Shown here: piece by piece, positions 11,041-19,381 of the stretch | How the letters are laid out: the number at the start of each line of letters is the position of its first letter | Position numbering within the stretch: position 1 is the stretch's first letter | Assembly: GCF_009834125.1 (NCBI RefSeq) | Contig: NZ_CP047146.1 | Coordinates: 7,286,501-7,350,500, forward strand | From: Streptomyces sp. GS7 | GTDB lineage: Bacteria > Actinomycetota > Actinomycetes > Streptomycetales > Streptomycetaceae | Reading direction: 5' to 3' | DNA length: 64,000 nt | Position numbers and translations under genes: made by a program | Notes under the pieces: generated by a model | The model's input: the letters and a program-made list of their open reading frames with translations, nothing else | Told to the model about the DNA's origin: nothing | The model's database searches: none

Positions 11041-12276
11041 TCAGCTGATGAGCGCGTCGACGAACGCCTCCGGCTCGAACGGCGCCAGGTCGTCCGCGCC
11101 CTCGCCCAGGCCGACGAGCTTGACCGGCACGCCGAGCTCGCGCTGGACGGCGACGATGATGCCGCCCTTGGCCGTGCCGTCGAGCTTGGTCAGCACCACA
11201 CCGGTGATGTCGACGACCTCGGCGAACACCCGGGCCTGGACCAGGCCGTTCTGGCCGGTGGTGGCGTCCAGGACGAGCAGCACCTCGCCGACCGGGCCGT
11301 GCTTCTCGACGACCCGCTTGACCTTGCCGAGTTCGTCCATCAGGCCGGTCTTGGTGTGCAGCCGGCCGGCGGTGTCGATCAGGACGACGTCGGCGGACTC
11401 GGCGATGCCCTCCTTCACCGCGTCGAAGGCGATCGAGGCGGGGTCGCCGCCCTCGGGCCCGCGGACCGTGCGGGCGCCGACCCGCTCGCCCCAGGTCTGG
11501 AGCTGGTCGGCGGCGGCGGCGCGGAAGGTGTCGGCCGCGCCGAGGACCACGGACTTGCCGTCGGCGACCAGCACCCGGGCGAGCTTGCCGGTGGTGGTGG
11601 TCTTGCCGGTGCCGTTGACGCCGACCACCAGCACGACGCCGGGGATCTCGTCGCCGCCGTTGCCGATGCCGTTGGCGGTGTGCACGGTGCGGTCGGCGTC
11701 GGTGCCGATGAGGGTCAGCAGCTCCTCGCGCAGCAGCTCGCGCAGGCCCTCGGGGGTGCGCGTGCCGAGGACCTTGACGCGTTCGCGCAGCCGGTCGACG
11801 AGTTCCTGGGTGGGGGCGACGCCGACGTCGGCGGTGAGAAGGGTGTCCTCGATCTCCTCCCAGGTCTCCTCGTCGAGGTGCTCGCGCGACAGCAGGGTCA
11901 GCAGGCCCTTGCCGAGGCTGTTCTGGGAGCGGGAGAGCCGGGCGCGCAGCCGGACCAGCCGGCCGGCGGTCGGCTCGGGGACCTCGATCTCGGGCGCCGC
12001 GGGCGCCTCGGGTTCGGCGGCCGGCGCCTCCGCCTCGGCCTCGGGGGCCTCGGCAGTGGGCAGCGCGACTTCTTCGATGGTGCGACGTTCTTCGTCGCGT
12101 GGGGTCTCGGCCTCCTCGCCGACCTGCGGTTCGGCGGGGGGCGCGGTGACGGAGGGCTTGGGGGCAGCCGGCGGGGGCGGCGGCAGCTGCTTCTTCTTGC
12201 GGCTGCTGACGACAAGCCCGCTGATCGCGCCGAGCGCGACCACGGCGATCACTACAGCAAGGATGACGAATTCCAT
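11041..12276 (-). CDS. ftsY: SRP receptor GTPase FtsY
   Basis: FtsY recruits Ffh-ribosome complexes to the membrane and hydrolyses GTP jointly with Ffh. The 411-residue form has an N-terminal hydrophobic segment (EFVILAVVIAVVALGAISG, about 2-20). This membrane anchor is typical of actinomycete FtsY. An acidic, Pro/Ala/Glu-rich linker follows, then the NG domain with GVNGTGKTTTTGKL, DTAGRLHT and TKLDGTAKGG. The start at 12276 was chosen over 12297 because GGAGG lies 4-5 nt upstream and the anchor starts at once. It ends at the strong hairpin at 10969. Confidence 0.95.
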   Translation of the reverse strand: MEFVILAVVIAVVALGAISGLVVSSRKKKQLPPPPPAAPKPSVTAPPAEPQVGEEAETPRDEERRTIEEVALPTAEAPEAEAEAPAAEPEAPAAPEIEVPEPTAGRLVRLRARLSRSQNSLGKGLLTLLSREHLDEETWEEIEDTLLTADVGVAPTQELVDRLRERVKVLGTRTPEGLRELLREELLTLIGTDADRTVHTANGIGNGGDEIPGVVLVVGVNGTGKTTTTGKLARVLVADGKSVVLGAADTFRAAAADQLQTWGERVGARTVRGPEGGDPASIAFDAVKEGIAESADVVLIDTAGRLHTKTGLMDELGKVKRVVEKHGPVGEVLLVLDATTGQNGLVQARVFAEVVDITGVVLTKLDGTAKGGIIVAVQRELGVPVKLVGLGEGADDLAPFEPEAFVDALIS

Positions 12277-12327
12277 AACCCCTCCAGTATCAGCCACGGC
12301 CCGCGCCGTGAGGAGGCGCGCGCTGGG

Positions 12328-12422
12328 TCCTGTGCGGTGGGTCGGGCGCCAGGGCCTGCTCGGCCACGCCCCGTCGGCCAGGACCTGGGGTCTGTCCGGT
12401 GGGTCGGGTCGCGGGCCCGGCT
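12328..12422. repeat. Imperfect direct repeat between the zinc-finger gene and ftsY
   Basis: The core CGGTGGGTCGGG occurs twice (near 12340 and 12399), each followed by a similar GC-rich stretch ending in GGCC. No coding frame is convincing here. It may be slippage or part of RNA structure at the end of the small upstream gene. Confidence 0.4.
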
Positions 12423-12441
12423 ATGGCGCACCGGCCAGGCC

Positions 12442-12684
12442 CTAGCTCTCTCTGGGCTCCTGGGCGCGCCAGCGCTCCAGGGTGGGATCGCGGTGCGAGT
12501 CGTACGTGCCCGACCCCCGGCAGTGCCGGCATTCGCCGGCCCGGTGAACGGTCTCGTACGGCCCCCGGAAGGGATCGACGCCGGGGGCGTAGGCGAGGGC
12601 CTGCGACATATAGCCGGTGCCCTGGCACCACTGACACGTCTTGCCGGGCACATCGGCCTCCTGCGAGTACTCGCTCTCGTTCAT
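12442..12684 (-). CDS. Small protein with two DnaJ-type CxxCxGxG zinc-binding motifs
   Basis: The 80-residue protein carries CQWCQGTG (about 17-24) and CRHCRGSG (about 52-59). This is the CxxCxGxG repeat of the DnaJ central zinc finger, and two copies can bind one zinc. The ATG at 12684 has AAGGTGA 5 nt upstream, which settles the start; longer frames upstream are not supported. It lies upstream of ftsY in the same direction, separated by about 165 bp with imperfect direct repeats. No partner or function is known to me. Confidence 0.75.
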   Translation of the reverse strand: MNESEYSQEADVPGKTCQWCQGTGYMSQALAYAPGVDPFRGPYETVHRAGECRHCRGSGTYDSHRDPTLERWRAQEPRES

Positions 12685-13105
12685 CGGGATCACCTTGCAC
12701 CACATACGGCCCCGGATGACCCGGAGCCGGAATATCGCCGTCCGCGGCGGCACCGGAACCCGCCCTAAACGAGACATGCGTCTCTCCGGAGGCACCGCGT
12801 TGGGCGAAACCACGAGGTTGCCGACCGGCGGACCGGCTTCCGTTTCCGCCGCCGGGATCCGGTGCCGTCACACCGTGCCTGTTCAGGAGGGTGTGACTGG
12901 ACTCATCGACAGGAACCGGAAATCTCTGGCATCGTCGAGGAGTCCAAGGGGGCGGACCGGTAGAAGTTGGATCAAAGTACGATGGTGGACGGCTGCGCAA
13001 CGCGCGTAGAGTCCTGGCAACCATTTCTGGCCAGGCACCACGGCCGCTGCCTGCACCTCCTCCCCGGGGGTGCCCCCCAGACCCCGCACGGAGACAGCTG
13101 CACCC
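12685..13105. other. Intergenic region upstream of the NCS1 permease gene
   Basis: This gap of 421 bp carries the promoters of the leftward zinc-finger gene and the rightward permease gene. An imperfect hairpin near 13013-13035 (CCTGGC...GCCAGG) lies about 70 bp ahead of the permease start and could be part of a leader. A purine or cytosine riboswitch is not recognisable. A 39-codon frame from 12893 has poor start spacing and is not called. Confidence 0.4.
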
Positions 13106-14602
13106 ATGGGCACCAGCACCACGTCCGCATCCACGTCCATCCCCGAAGCCGACGGCGCCGTCGAGACCCGTGGCATCGAGCCGGTTCCCGACCACGAACG
13201 CCGGGGCCGGGTCCGCGAGCTGTTCCCCACCTGGGTCGCCGCCAACATCAGCGTGCTGCTGCTCACCATGGGTGCCTCCCTGGTGATCAACAACGGTCTG
13301 AACTTCTGGCAGGTGCTGGTGGTCGCCGCGATCGCCTCCGCGGTCTCCTTCGGGATGGTCGGCCTGCTGTCCGTCTCCGGTAAGTGGGGCGGCGCTCCCG
13401 GCGCGATGCTCTCCCGGGCCGCCTTCGGCGTCCGCGGCAACTACTTCCCGGGCGCGATCCTCTGGGTCGCGCGCTTCGGCTGGGAGACGATCAACGCGGT
13501 CACCGGCGCGTACGCGATCCTGACCGTGCTGCACCTGGTGTTCGGCATCAAGGCCAACAACGTCCTGATCGTCGTCACCCTGCTCGCCTTCGTCGCCTGC
13601 ACCTTCCTGGTCAGCGGGATGGGCCGCAAGGCGCTGAACCTCTGCAACAAGTACTCCACGTACCTCTTCAGCCTGATCAGCGTCGTCGTGCTGATCTACC
13701 TGATCGTCAAGATGCCGTGGAGCGCCATCTTCGCCAAGTCGCCGGGCAGCGGCGCCATGATGATCGCGGGCATCGGCACGATCGCGGCCGGCGGTATCAG
13801 CTGGGTGCCCACCGGCCCGGACTTCGCGCGCTACCTGCCGCACTCCGCGTCCGGCAGGAAGATCGTCGGCACCACCGTCTCCGGTGCGGCCCTGGTGCTG
13901 GTCCCGATGGTGGTCATGGGCGGCGTGATGGCCGTGTCCAACCCGGAGCTGGCCAACCAGAACACCGACCCGATGTCGTTCCTCGGCCAGGCCCTGCCGT
14001 CGGCCATCGCGATTCCGTACCTGATCACCGCGCTGATCGGGATGATGCTGATCAACAGCCTGTCGATGTACTCCGCGGGCTTCACCGCGCAGACCATGGG
14101 CGTCAAGCTGCCGCGCGCCATGGCGGTCAGCATCAACGCGGCCATCAGCCTGATCGGCGGGCTGTTCATGATGCTGGTGGCCAAGGACTTCATCGGCCAG
14201 TTCATCGCCTTCCTGACGCTGCTCGCGGTCTCGTTCTCCGCCTGGATCGGCGTCTACGGCGTCGACATGGCCCGCCGGCACAAGAAGGCGGTGCGCTACG
14301 ACGCGGACAGCCTGATGAACATCAGCCCCACCAGCCGCTACTGGTACAAGGGCGGCTTCTCCTGGCAGGCCATGACCGCCTGGGCGGTCGCCCTGGTCGC
14401 CGGCCTGTGCTTCACGAAGGTGGAGTGGTTCACCGGCCCGCTGGCCGGCACCTGGGTCGGCCGGAACGGCCTGGGCTGGGCGGCCACGATCCTGATCGCC
14501 GCGGTGATCTTCGCCGTGCTGCCGGCCGCCCGGGAGAACGCCCCCGAGCAGGCGCCCGAGCGGGCCGCCGACGAGGACCGGCCGACCGTCGAGGTCGGCT
14601 GA
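13106..14602 (+). CDS. NCS1-family cytosine/purine permease (CodB-like)
   Basis: The 498-residue protein with about 12 transmembrane helices belongs to the nucleobase:cation symporter 1 family, which imports cytosine, purines or related compounds. Family features are the cytoplasmic N-terminus ending in RVRELFPTWVAANISVL, the first helices containing GASLVINNGLNFWQ, the conserved GKWGGAPGAMLSRAAFGVRGNY loop, and an acidic C-terminal tail. The ATG at 13106 follows GGAGA by 11 nt; a GTG at 13070 is the alternative. The exact substrate cannot be decided from the sequence. The gene stands alone. Confidence 0.85.
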   Translation: MGTSTTSASTSIPEADGAVETRGIEPVPDHERRGRVRELFPTWVAANISVLLLTMGASLVINNGLNFWQVLVVAAIASAVSFGMVGLLSVSGKWGGAPGAMLSRAAFGVRGNYFPGAILWVARFGWETINAVTGAYAILTVLHLVFGIKANNVLIVVTLLAFVACTFLVSGMGRKALNLCNKYSTYLFSLISVVVLIYLIVKMPWSAIFAKSPGSGAMMIAGIGTIAAGGISWVPTGPDFARYLPHSASGRKIVGTTVSGAALVLVPMVVMGGVMAVSNPELANQNTDPMSFLGQALPSAIAIPYLITALIGMMLINSLSMYSAGFTAQTMGVKLPRAMAVSINAAISLIGGLFMMLVAKDFIGQFIAFLTLLAVSFSAWIGVYGVDMARRHKKAVRYDADSLMNISPTSRYWYKGGFSWQAMTAWAVALVAGLCFTKVEWFTGPLAGTWVGRNGLGWAATILIAAVIFAVLPAARENAPEQAPERAADEDRPTVEVG

Positions 14603-14691
14603 ACGACCGGGCGGCCGGCGGCGCAGCCGGTGGCCGCCCCGGCCGGATCCGCGCCACCGTCCTGGCCGGTTCCGGCCACCGGCCTGGATAA

Positions 14692-14706
14692 CTGACGAGT
14701 CGTCAG
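14692..14706. promoter_or_regulatory. Operator-like palindrome upstream of the LLM oxidoreductase gene
   Basis: CTGACGA-G-TCGTCAG is a perfect 7-bp inverted repeat about one central base. It lies 44 bp before the start of the flavin oxidoreductase gene. It resembles TetR-family operators, which often control such redox genes. No matching regulator gene is adjacent. Confidence 0.5.
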
Positions 14707-14749
14707 CTAGCGTCCCCTTCGCCATCCGCCCGGCGAAGGGGACGCCGTC

Positions 14750-15820
14750 ATGTCAGCCCGCCCGTCACCCGACCACCACCGCCCGACGAGGCTCCTCCAG
14801 ACTCCGTCCGGGCGGCCCCCCACCGCGCCGCCCCTCTGCACCACGGTCCTGCGCTTCAACCTCGTCGACCCGTCGCCCACCCCCGAAGGGCTCGCCGCGC
14901 GCTACCGGGCCGCCCTGGAGATGGCCGCGTTCGCCGACGACCGCGGCCTGACCATGGTCCAGACCGAGGAGCACCACGCCACCACCAACGGCTGGATGCC
15001 CGCTCCGCTCGCCTTCGCGGGCGCCGTCTTCGGCGCCACCCGGCGCATCGGCGTCACCGTCTCCGCCCTGATCACCCCGCTGCACGACCCGCTGCGGCTG
15101 GCCGAGGACATCGCCGCGCTCGACCTGCTCAGCGGCGGCCGGCTGGTGACCGTCGCCGGCCTCGGCTACCGGCCCGAGGAGTACGCGGCGCACGGCAAGG
15201 ACTGGCGGCGCCGCGGCGCCCTCCAGGACGAGGTGCTGCAGACGCTGCTCTCCGCCTGGACCGGTGAACCGTTCACCTATCAGGGGCGTACGGTCCAGGT
15301 CACCCCGCGCCCGTACACCCGGCCGCATCCGCTGCTGCTGGTCGGCGGCAGTTCGCGGCCGGCGGCCCGGCGCGCCGCCCGGTTCGGGCTGCCCCTCTTC
15401 CCCAGCGACCGCCTGCCGGAGCTGGAGCGCTACTACCACGAGCAGCGCGCCGGGTTCGGCACCGAGGGCTGGGTGATGCAGCCGCCGGAGCGCACCTGCC
15501 TGCTGCACATCTCCGAGGATCCGGACCGGAGTTGGGCCGAGTACGGCGGGCATCTGCTGCACGAGGCGCGGATGTACGCCTCGTGGCAGTCCGCCGGGAT
15601 CCGCTCCGCGGTGCGCTCCACCGCCGGGGACGCCGCGGCGCTGCGCGCGGAGGGCGTGTACCGGATCGTCACACCGGAGGCGTGTGTGAAGCTGGCTCAA
15701 GAGGCGCGCGCCCAGGGCGCGTTGATCCTGCATCCGCTGTGCGGCGGGATGCCGGTCGACGAGGGCTGGCGGTCGCTGCACCTGTTCGCGGAGCGGGTGC
15801 TGCCCGGGCTCGGGGGCTGA
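14750..15820 (+). CDS. LLM-class flavin-dependent oxidoreductase
   Basis: The 356-residue protein is of the luciferase-like monooxygenase type, using FMN or F420 as cofactor. Family traits are the barrel strand FADDRGLTMVQTEEHH, then GVTVSALITPLHDPLRLAEDIAALD, the LLSGGRLVTVAGLGYRPEEY stretch, and PLLLVGGSS. The ATG start has AAGGGGA 8 nt upstream. An inverted repeat in the promoter suggests repression by a TetR-like protein. The substrate is unknown. The window also encodes CofC for F420 synthesis, but F420 use by this enzyme is not shown. Confidence 0.85.
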   Translation: MSARPSPDHHRPTRLLQTPSGRPPTAPPLCTTVLRFNLVDPSPTPEGLAARYRAALEMAAFADDRGLTMVQTEEHHATTNGWMPAPLAFAGAVFGATRRIGVTVSALITPLHDPLRLAEDIAALDLLSGGRLVTVAGLGYRPEEYAAHGKDWRRRGALQDEVLQTLLSAWTGEPFTYQGRTVQVTPRPYTRPHPLLLVGGSSRPAARRAARFGLPLFPSDRLPELERYYHEQRAGFGTEGWVMQPPERTCLLHISEDPDRSWAEYGGHLLHEARMYASWQSAGIRSAVRSTAGDAAALRAEGVYRIVTPEACVKLAQEARAQGALILHPLCGGMPVDEGWRSLHLFAERVLPGLGG

Positions 15821-15892
15821 GGCGGGGCGCCCGGAGCGGCGGCGGCGCGCACGTCACGGCGGATTGTCAGTGGCGGGTGTCACGATCGGTGC

Positions 15893-17617
15893 ATGAGCTT
15901 CTTCGACGGCCTGATCGCTCCCGACCCACCACCCGAACCCCCCGCCGAGACCATGGTGTTGAGCGCCTACGATCCCGGCGGCACCGAGGATTTCGCGCCC
16001 GCCCACTGGTTCGTGCCGGCTCAGCTGCCGCAGGTGGCGGAGGTCGGCGCCGGCCCCGACGTGCGGATCATGCTGACCGGCTGGGAGGTGTGGCCGGCGT
16101 CGGTGACGATGCGGTTGGCGGTCTTCCTGCGGCGGATCGAGCCGGGCGGCCGGACGACGCCGTACGGCCGCCCCGGCAGCGGGGCACTGCGCTGCGGGCT
16201 GCTGCTGGCCGACGGGCGGAAGGTCACCACTCTCGACGGCGAGCCCTGGCCGATGGCCGACGGGAGCCGGCCCACGCTCCGGCTGAGCGGCGGCACGGGC
16301 GGCGCCTTCCACTACCAACTGGAGCTGCACCTCTCGCAGTTGCCGCCCGCCGGGCCGGCCCAGCTGGTGGTCGAGTGGCCGGACGAGGGGGTGCCGGAGA
16401 CGGTCACGGTCCTCGACGCGGCGATCCTGCGGGCGGCGGCCGGCGGCGCGCTGGAGATCTGGCCGGACGCCGCGCCGCCCGCCCGCTCCGGGGCCGGTGA
16501 GGAGCCGCGGGGGTTCCTCAGCGTCAGCCTGGGGCCGTCCGAGATCCTGGCGCGGCCGGCGGCGGCGGGGCTGCCCGCGTGGTCCCCGCCGGCGCCCGAC
16601 CCGGCGCGCGGCGACTGGGAGGAGCTGGCCCCCTTCCACTGGCAGGACACCGAGCTGATCAGGGCGCGCCTGGCGCAGGGGGCCGATCCCGCCGCGCTGC
16701 GGTCCGGTTCCCTGGACGCCCCGCTGCATCTGGCCGCCGCCCACAGTTCCCCGGATGTCGTCGCCGAACTCCTCGCACGGGGACCGGAGGTGGACGTGGT
16801 GGACGACCAGGGCTGCACTCCCTTGTGGCACGCGGTCGTGCACGGCGCCGAGGCGAACGCCGCGCTGCTGCTCGGGGCCGGCGCCGATGCCTGGAGCCCG
16901 CGGATCGGCGGCCGTTCGCCCGGCCGGCTGGCCCTGGCGACGTCCCTGGCCCCGCTGTTCGCCGGGCTGCCGGACGCGGTGCCGCTGACGCCCCGGGAGC
17001 GCGCCGCCCAGCAGGACGCCGACGACCGGGCCGCGGTCTTCGAGGGGGTGGAGACGGACGGCCTCTCGGTCGCCTTCGTCCCCGGTATCGACGAGGAGGA
17101 GGCCGTGCGGCGCCTGGGCCGCGACCCGGCCGAGTGCCCGGTCCTCGACCTGGACGCGGAGCCCGGCCCGCACGGCACCGGCCCGAACGGCTTCGATCCG
17201 TACGCGCCGGAGGAGGCCGAGCGGCAGGTGGGGGTGACGGGCGTGCCCGGCGGATGCGTCCTGGTCCAGCCCGTGTCGTATCGGCTGAGCACCGCCCCGG
17301 TGCTGGACGCGCTCTCCGCCGGCACCACCGCCTACGGCGTCTACTTCAATCCCAGCGGGGGCACCTTCGGCGCGCTCTCCCGGGACGGCCGTACCGAGCT
17401 CACCGAGGAGATCGGCCTCCCGCCGTACGGGGACGAGCCGGACGGCCACTGGCTGTACCGCTTCTGGAGCTGGGACCGGCCGGACGGCATGTACGGCGCC
17501 GCCGAGCTGGCGTACGCCTCCGCGATGGCGGGCCTGCGCCTGACGGACCCGCACGCGGTGGCCGGTGCGCCGCGCCGCTGGGTGGAGATACCGGACGGCA
17601 GCCCGCTGCTGGGCTGA
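15893..17617 (+). CDS. Ankyrin-repeat protein with a C-terminal DUF6461-like domain
   Basis: The 574-residue protein has three parts. Residues 1-230 form a beta-rich domain I do not recognise. Residues 245-365 contain ankyrin-type repeats (DAPLHLAAAHSSPDVVAELLARG, then GCTPLWHAVVHGAEANAALLLGAGADAW). Residues 385-574 resemble DUF6461 (VAFVPGIDEEEAVRRLG). No signal peptide or membrane segment is visible. No clear Shine-Dalgarno sequence precedes the ATG. It is probably a cytoplasmic protein-binding scaffold. The gene stands alone and is convergent with glcP. Confidence 0.75.
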   Translation: MSFFDGLIAPDPPPEPPAETMVLSAYDPGGTEDFAPAHWFVPAQLPQVAEVGAGPDVRIMLTGWEVWPASVTMRLAVFLRRIEPGGRTTPYGRPGSGALRCGLLLADGRKVTTLDGEPWPMADGSRPTLRLSGGTGGAFHYQLELHLSQLPPAGPAQLVVEWPDEGVPETVTVLDAAILRAAAGGALEIWPDAAPPARSGAGEEPRGFLSVSLGPSEILARPAAAGLPAWSPPAPDPARGDWEELAPFHWQDTELIRARLAQGADPAALRSGSLDAPLHLAAAHSSPDVVAELLARGPEVDVVDDQGCTPLWHAVVHGAEANAALLLGAGADAWSPRIGGRSPGRLALATSLAPLFAGLPDAVPLTPRERAAQQDADDRAAVFEGVETDGLSVAFVPGIDEEEAVRRLGRDPAECPVLDLDAEPGPHGTGPNGFDPYAPEEAERQVGVTGVPGGCVLVQPVSYRLSTAPVLDALSAGTTAYGVYFNPSGGTFGALSRDGRTELTEEIGLPPYGDEPDGHWLYRFWSWDRPDGMYGAAELAYASAMAGLRLTDPHAVAGAPRRWVEIPDGSPLLG

Positions 17618-17654
17618 GGCTCCCGGGCTCCCGGGCCGCGTCCGGAGACGACCG

Positions 17655-17684
17655 CTGCCCCCGGCTCGGGTGAGCCGGGGGCAG
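17655..17684. terminator. Bidirectional terminator between the ankyrin gene and glcP
   Basis: A 13-bp stem, CTGCCCCCGGCTC/GAGCCGGGGGCAG, with a 4-nt loop lies between the two convergent stop codons (17617 and 17718). Confidence 0.8.
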
Positions 17685-17717
17685 CAGCCACAACTGAGGA
17701 GACGGACTGGCGGGGGG

Positions 17718-19136
17718 TTAGCCCATCTCCTCCAACGCCTTGCCCTTGGTCTCCTTCACGAACTTGAGCACGAAGGGGATCGAGAGCAGGGCGAAGACCA
17801 TGTAGATCACGTAGGTGCCCGAGAGGTTCCAGTCGGACAGGCTCGGGAAGCTGGCCGTGATGACCCAGTTGGCGATCCACTGCGCGGAGGCGGCGACGCC
17901 CAGCGCGGCGGCGCGGATCTTGTTCGGGAACATCTCGCCGAGGAAGACCCAGACCACGACGCCCCAGGAGAGCGCGAAGAAGAGGACGAAGCCGTGGGCG
18001 GCGATCAGGGCGATGGTGCCTTCGGTGGTCGGCAGGGTGCCGGCGGCAGACTTGGCGGAGAAGGCCCACGCCTCCAGGCCGAGCGCGACGGCCATACCGA
18101 CCGAGCCGATCAGCGCCAGCGGGCGGCGGCCGATCCGGTCGACGAAGATCATCGCGATCACGGTGCCGATGATGTTGATGATCGAGGTGGTGAAGCTGTA
18201 GAAGAACGAGCTCTCGGGGTTGATCCCGACGGACTGCCACAGCGTCGAGGAGTAGTAGAAGGCGACGTTGATGCCGACCAGCTGCTGGAAGACGGAGAGC
18301 CCGATACCGACCCAGACGATCGGCAGGAAGCCCGCCTTGCCGCCGAGCAGGTCCTTGAAGGTCGACTTGTGCTCGCTGCGCATCGCCTCCTCGATCTCGA
18401 CGACCCGGGCGTCGAGGTCGACGGCGTGGCCCTCGACCTCGGCCAGCACCTCCTTGGCGCGGTCGGTCTTGCCGATGGAGATCAGGAAGCGCGGCGACTC
18501 GGGGATCGCGAAGGACAGCAGACCGTAGAGGACGGCCGGGATCACCATCACGCCGAGCATCCACTGCCAGGCTTCCAGGCCGGCGATCTTGCCGCGCTGG
18601 TCGCCGTGGGCGAGGTTGAGGATGCCCCAGTTGACGAGCTGGGAGATGGCGATACCGACGACGATCGCGGCCTGCTGGAAGGAGCCGAGCCGGCCGCGGT
18701 AGGCGGACGGCGAGACCTCCGCGATGTAGGCCGGGCCGATGACCGAGGCCATGCCGATCGCGATACCGCCCAGCACGCGCCACATCGCCAGGTCCCAGAG
18801 GGCGAACGGCAGGGCGGAGCCGATGGCGCTGATGGTGAAGAGCGTCGCGGCGATCTGCATCACGCGGATCCGGCCGATCCGGTCGGCGATCCGGCCGGCG
18901 GTGGCGGCGCCGATGGCGCAGCCGATCAGCGCGATGGCGATCACCTGCGCCAGGCCGGCGGACCCGACGTCGTAGCGGCCGCGGATCGCCTCCACGGCGC
19001 CGTTGATGACGGAGCTGTCATAGCCGAAGAGGAAGCCGCCCATCGCGGCAGCCGCGGTGATGAAGATGACATGGCCGAGGTGGTCGGGGTGGGCCTTGCG
19101 GCCTTCCGGGACCGTCGGCTGCGCGGTGCTGGTCAA
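17718..19136 (-). CDS. glcP: Glucose permease GlcP (MFS sugar:H+ symporter)
   Basis: The 472-residue major facilitator of the sugar porter family has 12 transmembrane segments and is the main glucose uptake system in Streptomyces. Signatures are GGFLFGYDSSVINGA, GRIADRIGRIRVM, PAYIAEVSPSAYRGRLGSFQQ, the central PESPRFLI, GLSVFQQLVGINVAFYYSS, VDRIGRRPL and the C-terminal PETKG-like VKETKGKAL. Length and place beside smc match S. coelicolor GlcP. Translation starts at TTG with GGAG 6 nt upstream. The promoter region carries several inverted repeats (19188-19260). Confidence 0.92.
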   Translation of the reverse strand: MTSTAQPTVPEGRKAHPDHLGHVIFITAAAAMGGFLFGYDSSVINGAVEAIRGRYDVGSAGLAQVIAIALIGCAIGAATAGRIADRIGRIRVMQIAATLFTISAIGSALPFALWDLAMWRVLGGIAIGMASVIGPAYIAEVSPSAYRGRLGSFQQAAIVVGIAISQLVNWGILNLAHGDQRGKIAGLEAWQWMLGVMVIPAVLYGLLSFAIPESPRFLISIGKTDRAKEVLAEVEGHAVDLDARVVEIEEAMRSEHKSTFKDLLGGKAGFLPIVWVGIGLSVFQQLVGINVAFYYSSTLWQSVGINPESSFFYSFTTSIINIIGTVIAMIFVDRIGRRPLALIGSVGMAVALGLEAWAFSAKSAAGTLPTTEGTIALIAAHGFVLFFALSWGVVVWVFLGEMFPNKIRAAALGVAASAQWIANWVITASFPSLSDWNLSGTYVIYMVFALLSIPFVLKFVKETKGKALEEMG

Positions 19137-19187
19137 CGTGAACTCCAGTGGCCCGGCTGCGCTGCCGGGCGTAGGGGGCTGGCACTA

Positions 19188-19260
19188 CAAGTGGTGCATA
19201 GCTTGGGGACACCCACCACTTGAAGGTAAAAGCAACGCTGCAGAGACTATGCCTTCAAGT
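19188..19260. promoter_or_regulatory. Interlocking inverted repeats in the glcP promoter region
   Basis: CAAGTGGTG (19188-19196) is the exact complement of CACCACTTG (19214-19222). The overlapping ACTTGAAGG (19218-19226) is the exact complement of CCTTCAAGT (19252-19260). The region is AT-richer than its surroundings and lies 52-124 bp upstream of the glcP start. Alternative pairings could form operators or mutually exclusive RNA hairpins. The binding protein is not known. Confidence 0.55.
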
Positions 19261-19381
19261 TTCGAAGTCAATAGCGTGTAACTGATTTGTTTCCCACAAG
19301 ACAGCGGCGCGCCTCGTTCAAGTCCTGAATTGATCTTCGAAAGATGTGGCGGGCGGTGACGCGGTGCGGTCTCCCCCTGGC

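Noticed and set aside
12893..13012. Short frame upstream of the NCS1 permease gene
   Set aside because: AGGAGG is only 2 nt from the GTG, codon use is poor, and the product is basic and featureless.
12814..13105. Purine or cytosine riboswitch before the permease
   Set aside because: No purine riboswitch core or paired loops are recognisable; only one simple hairpin is seen.
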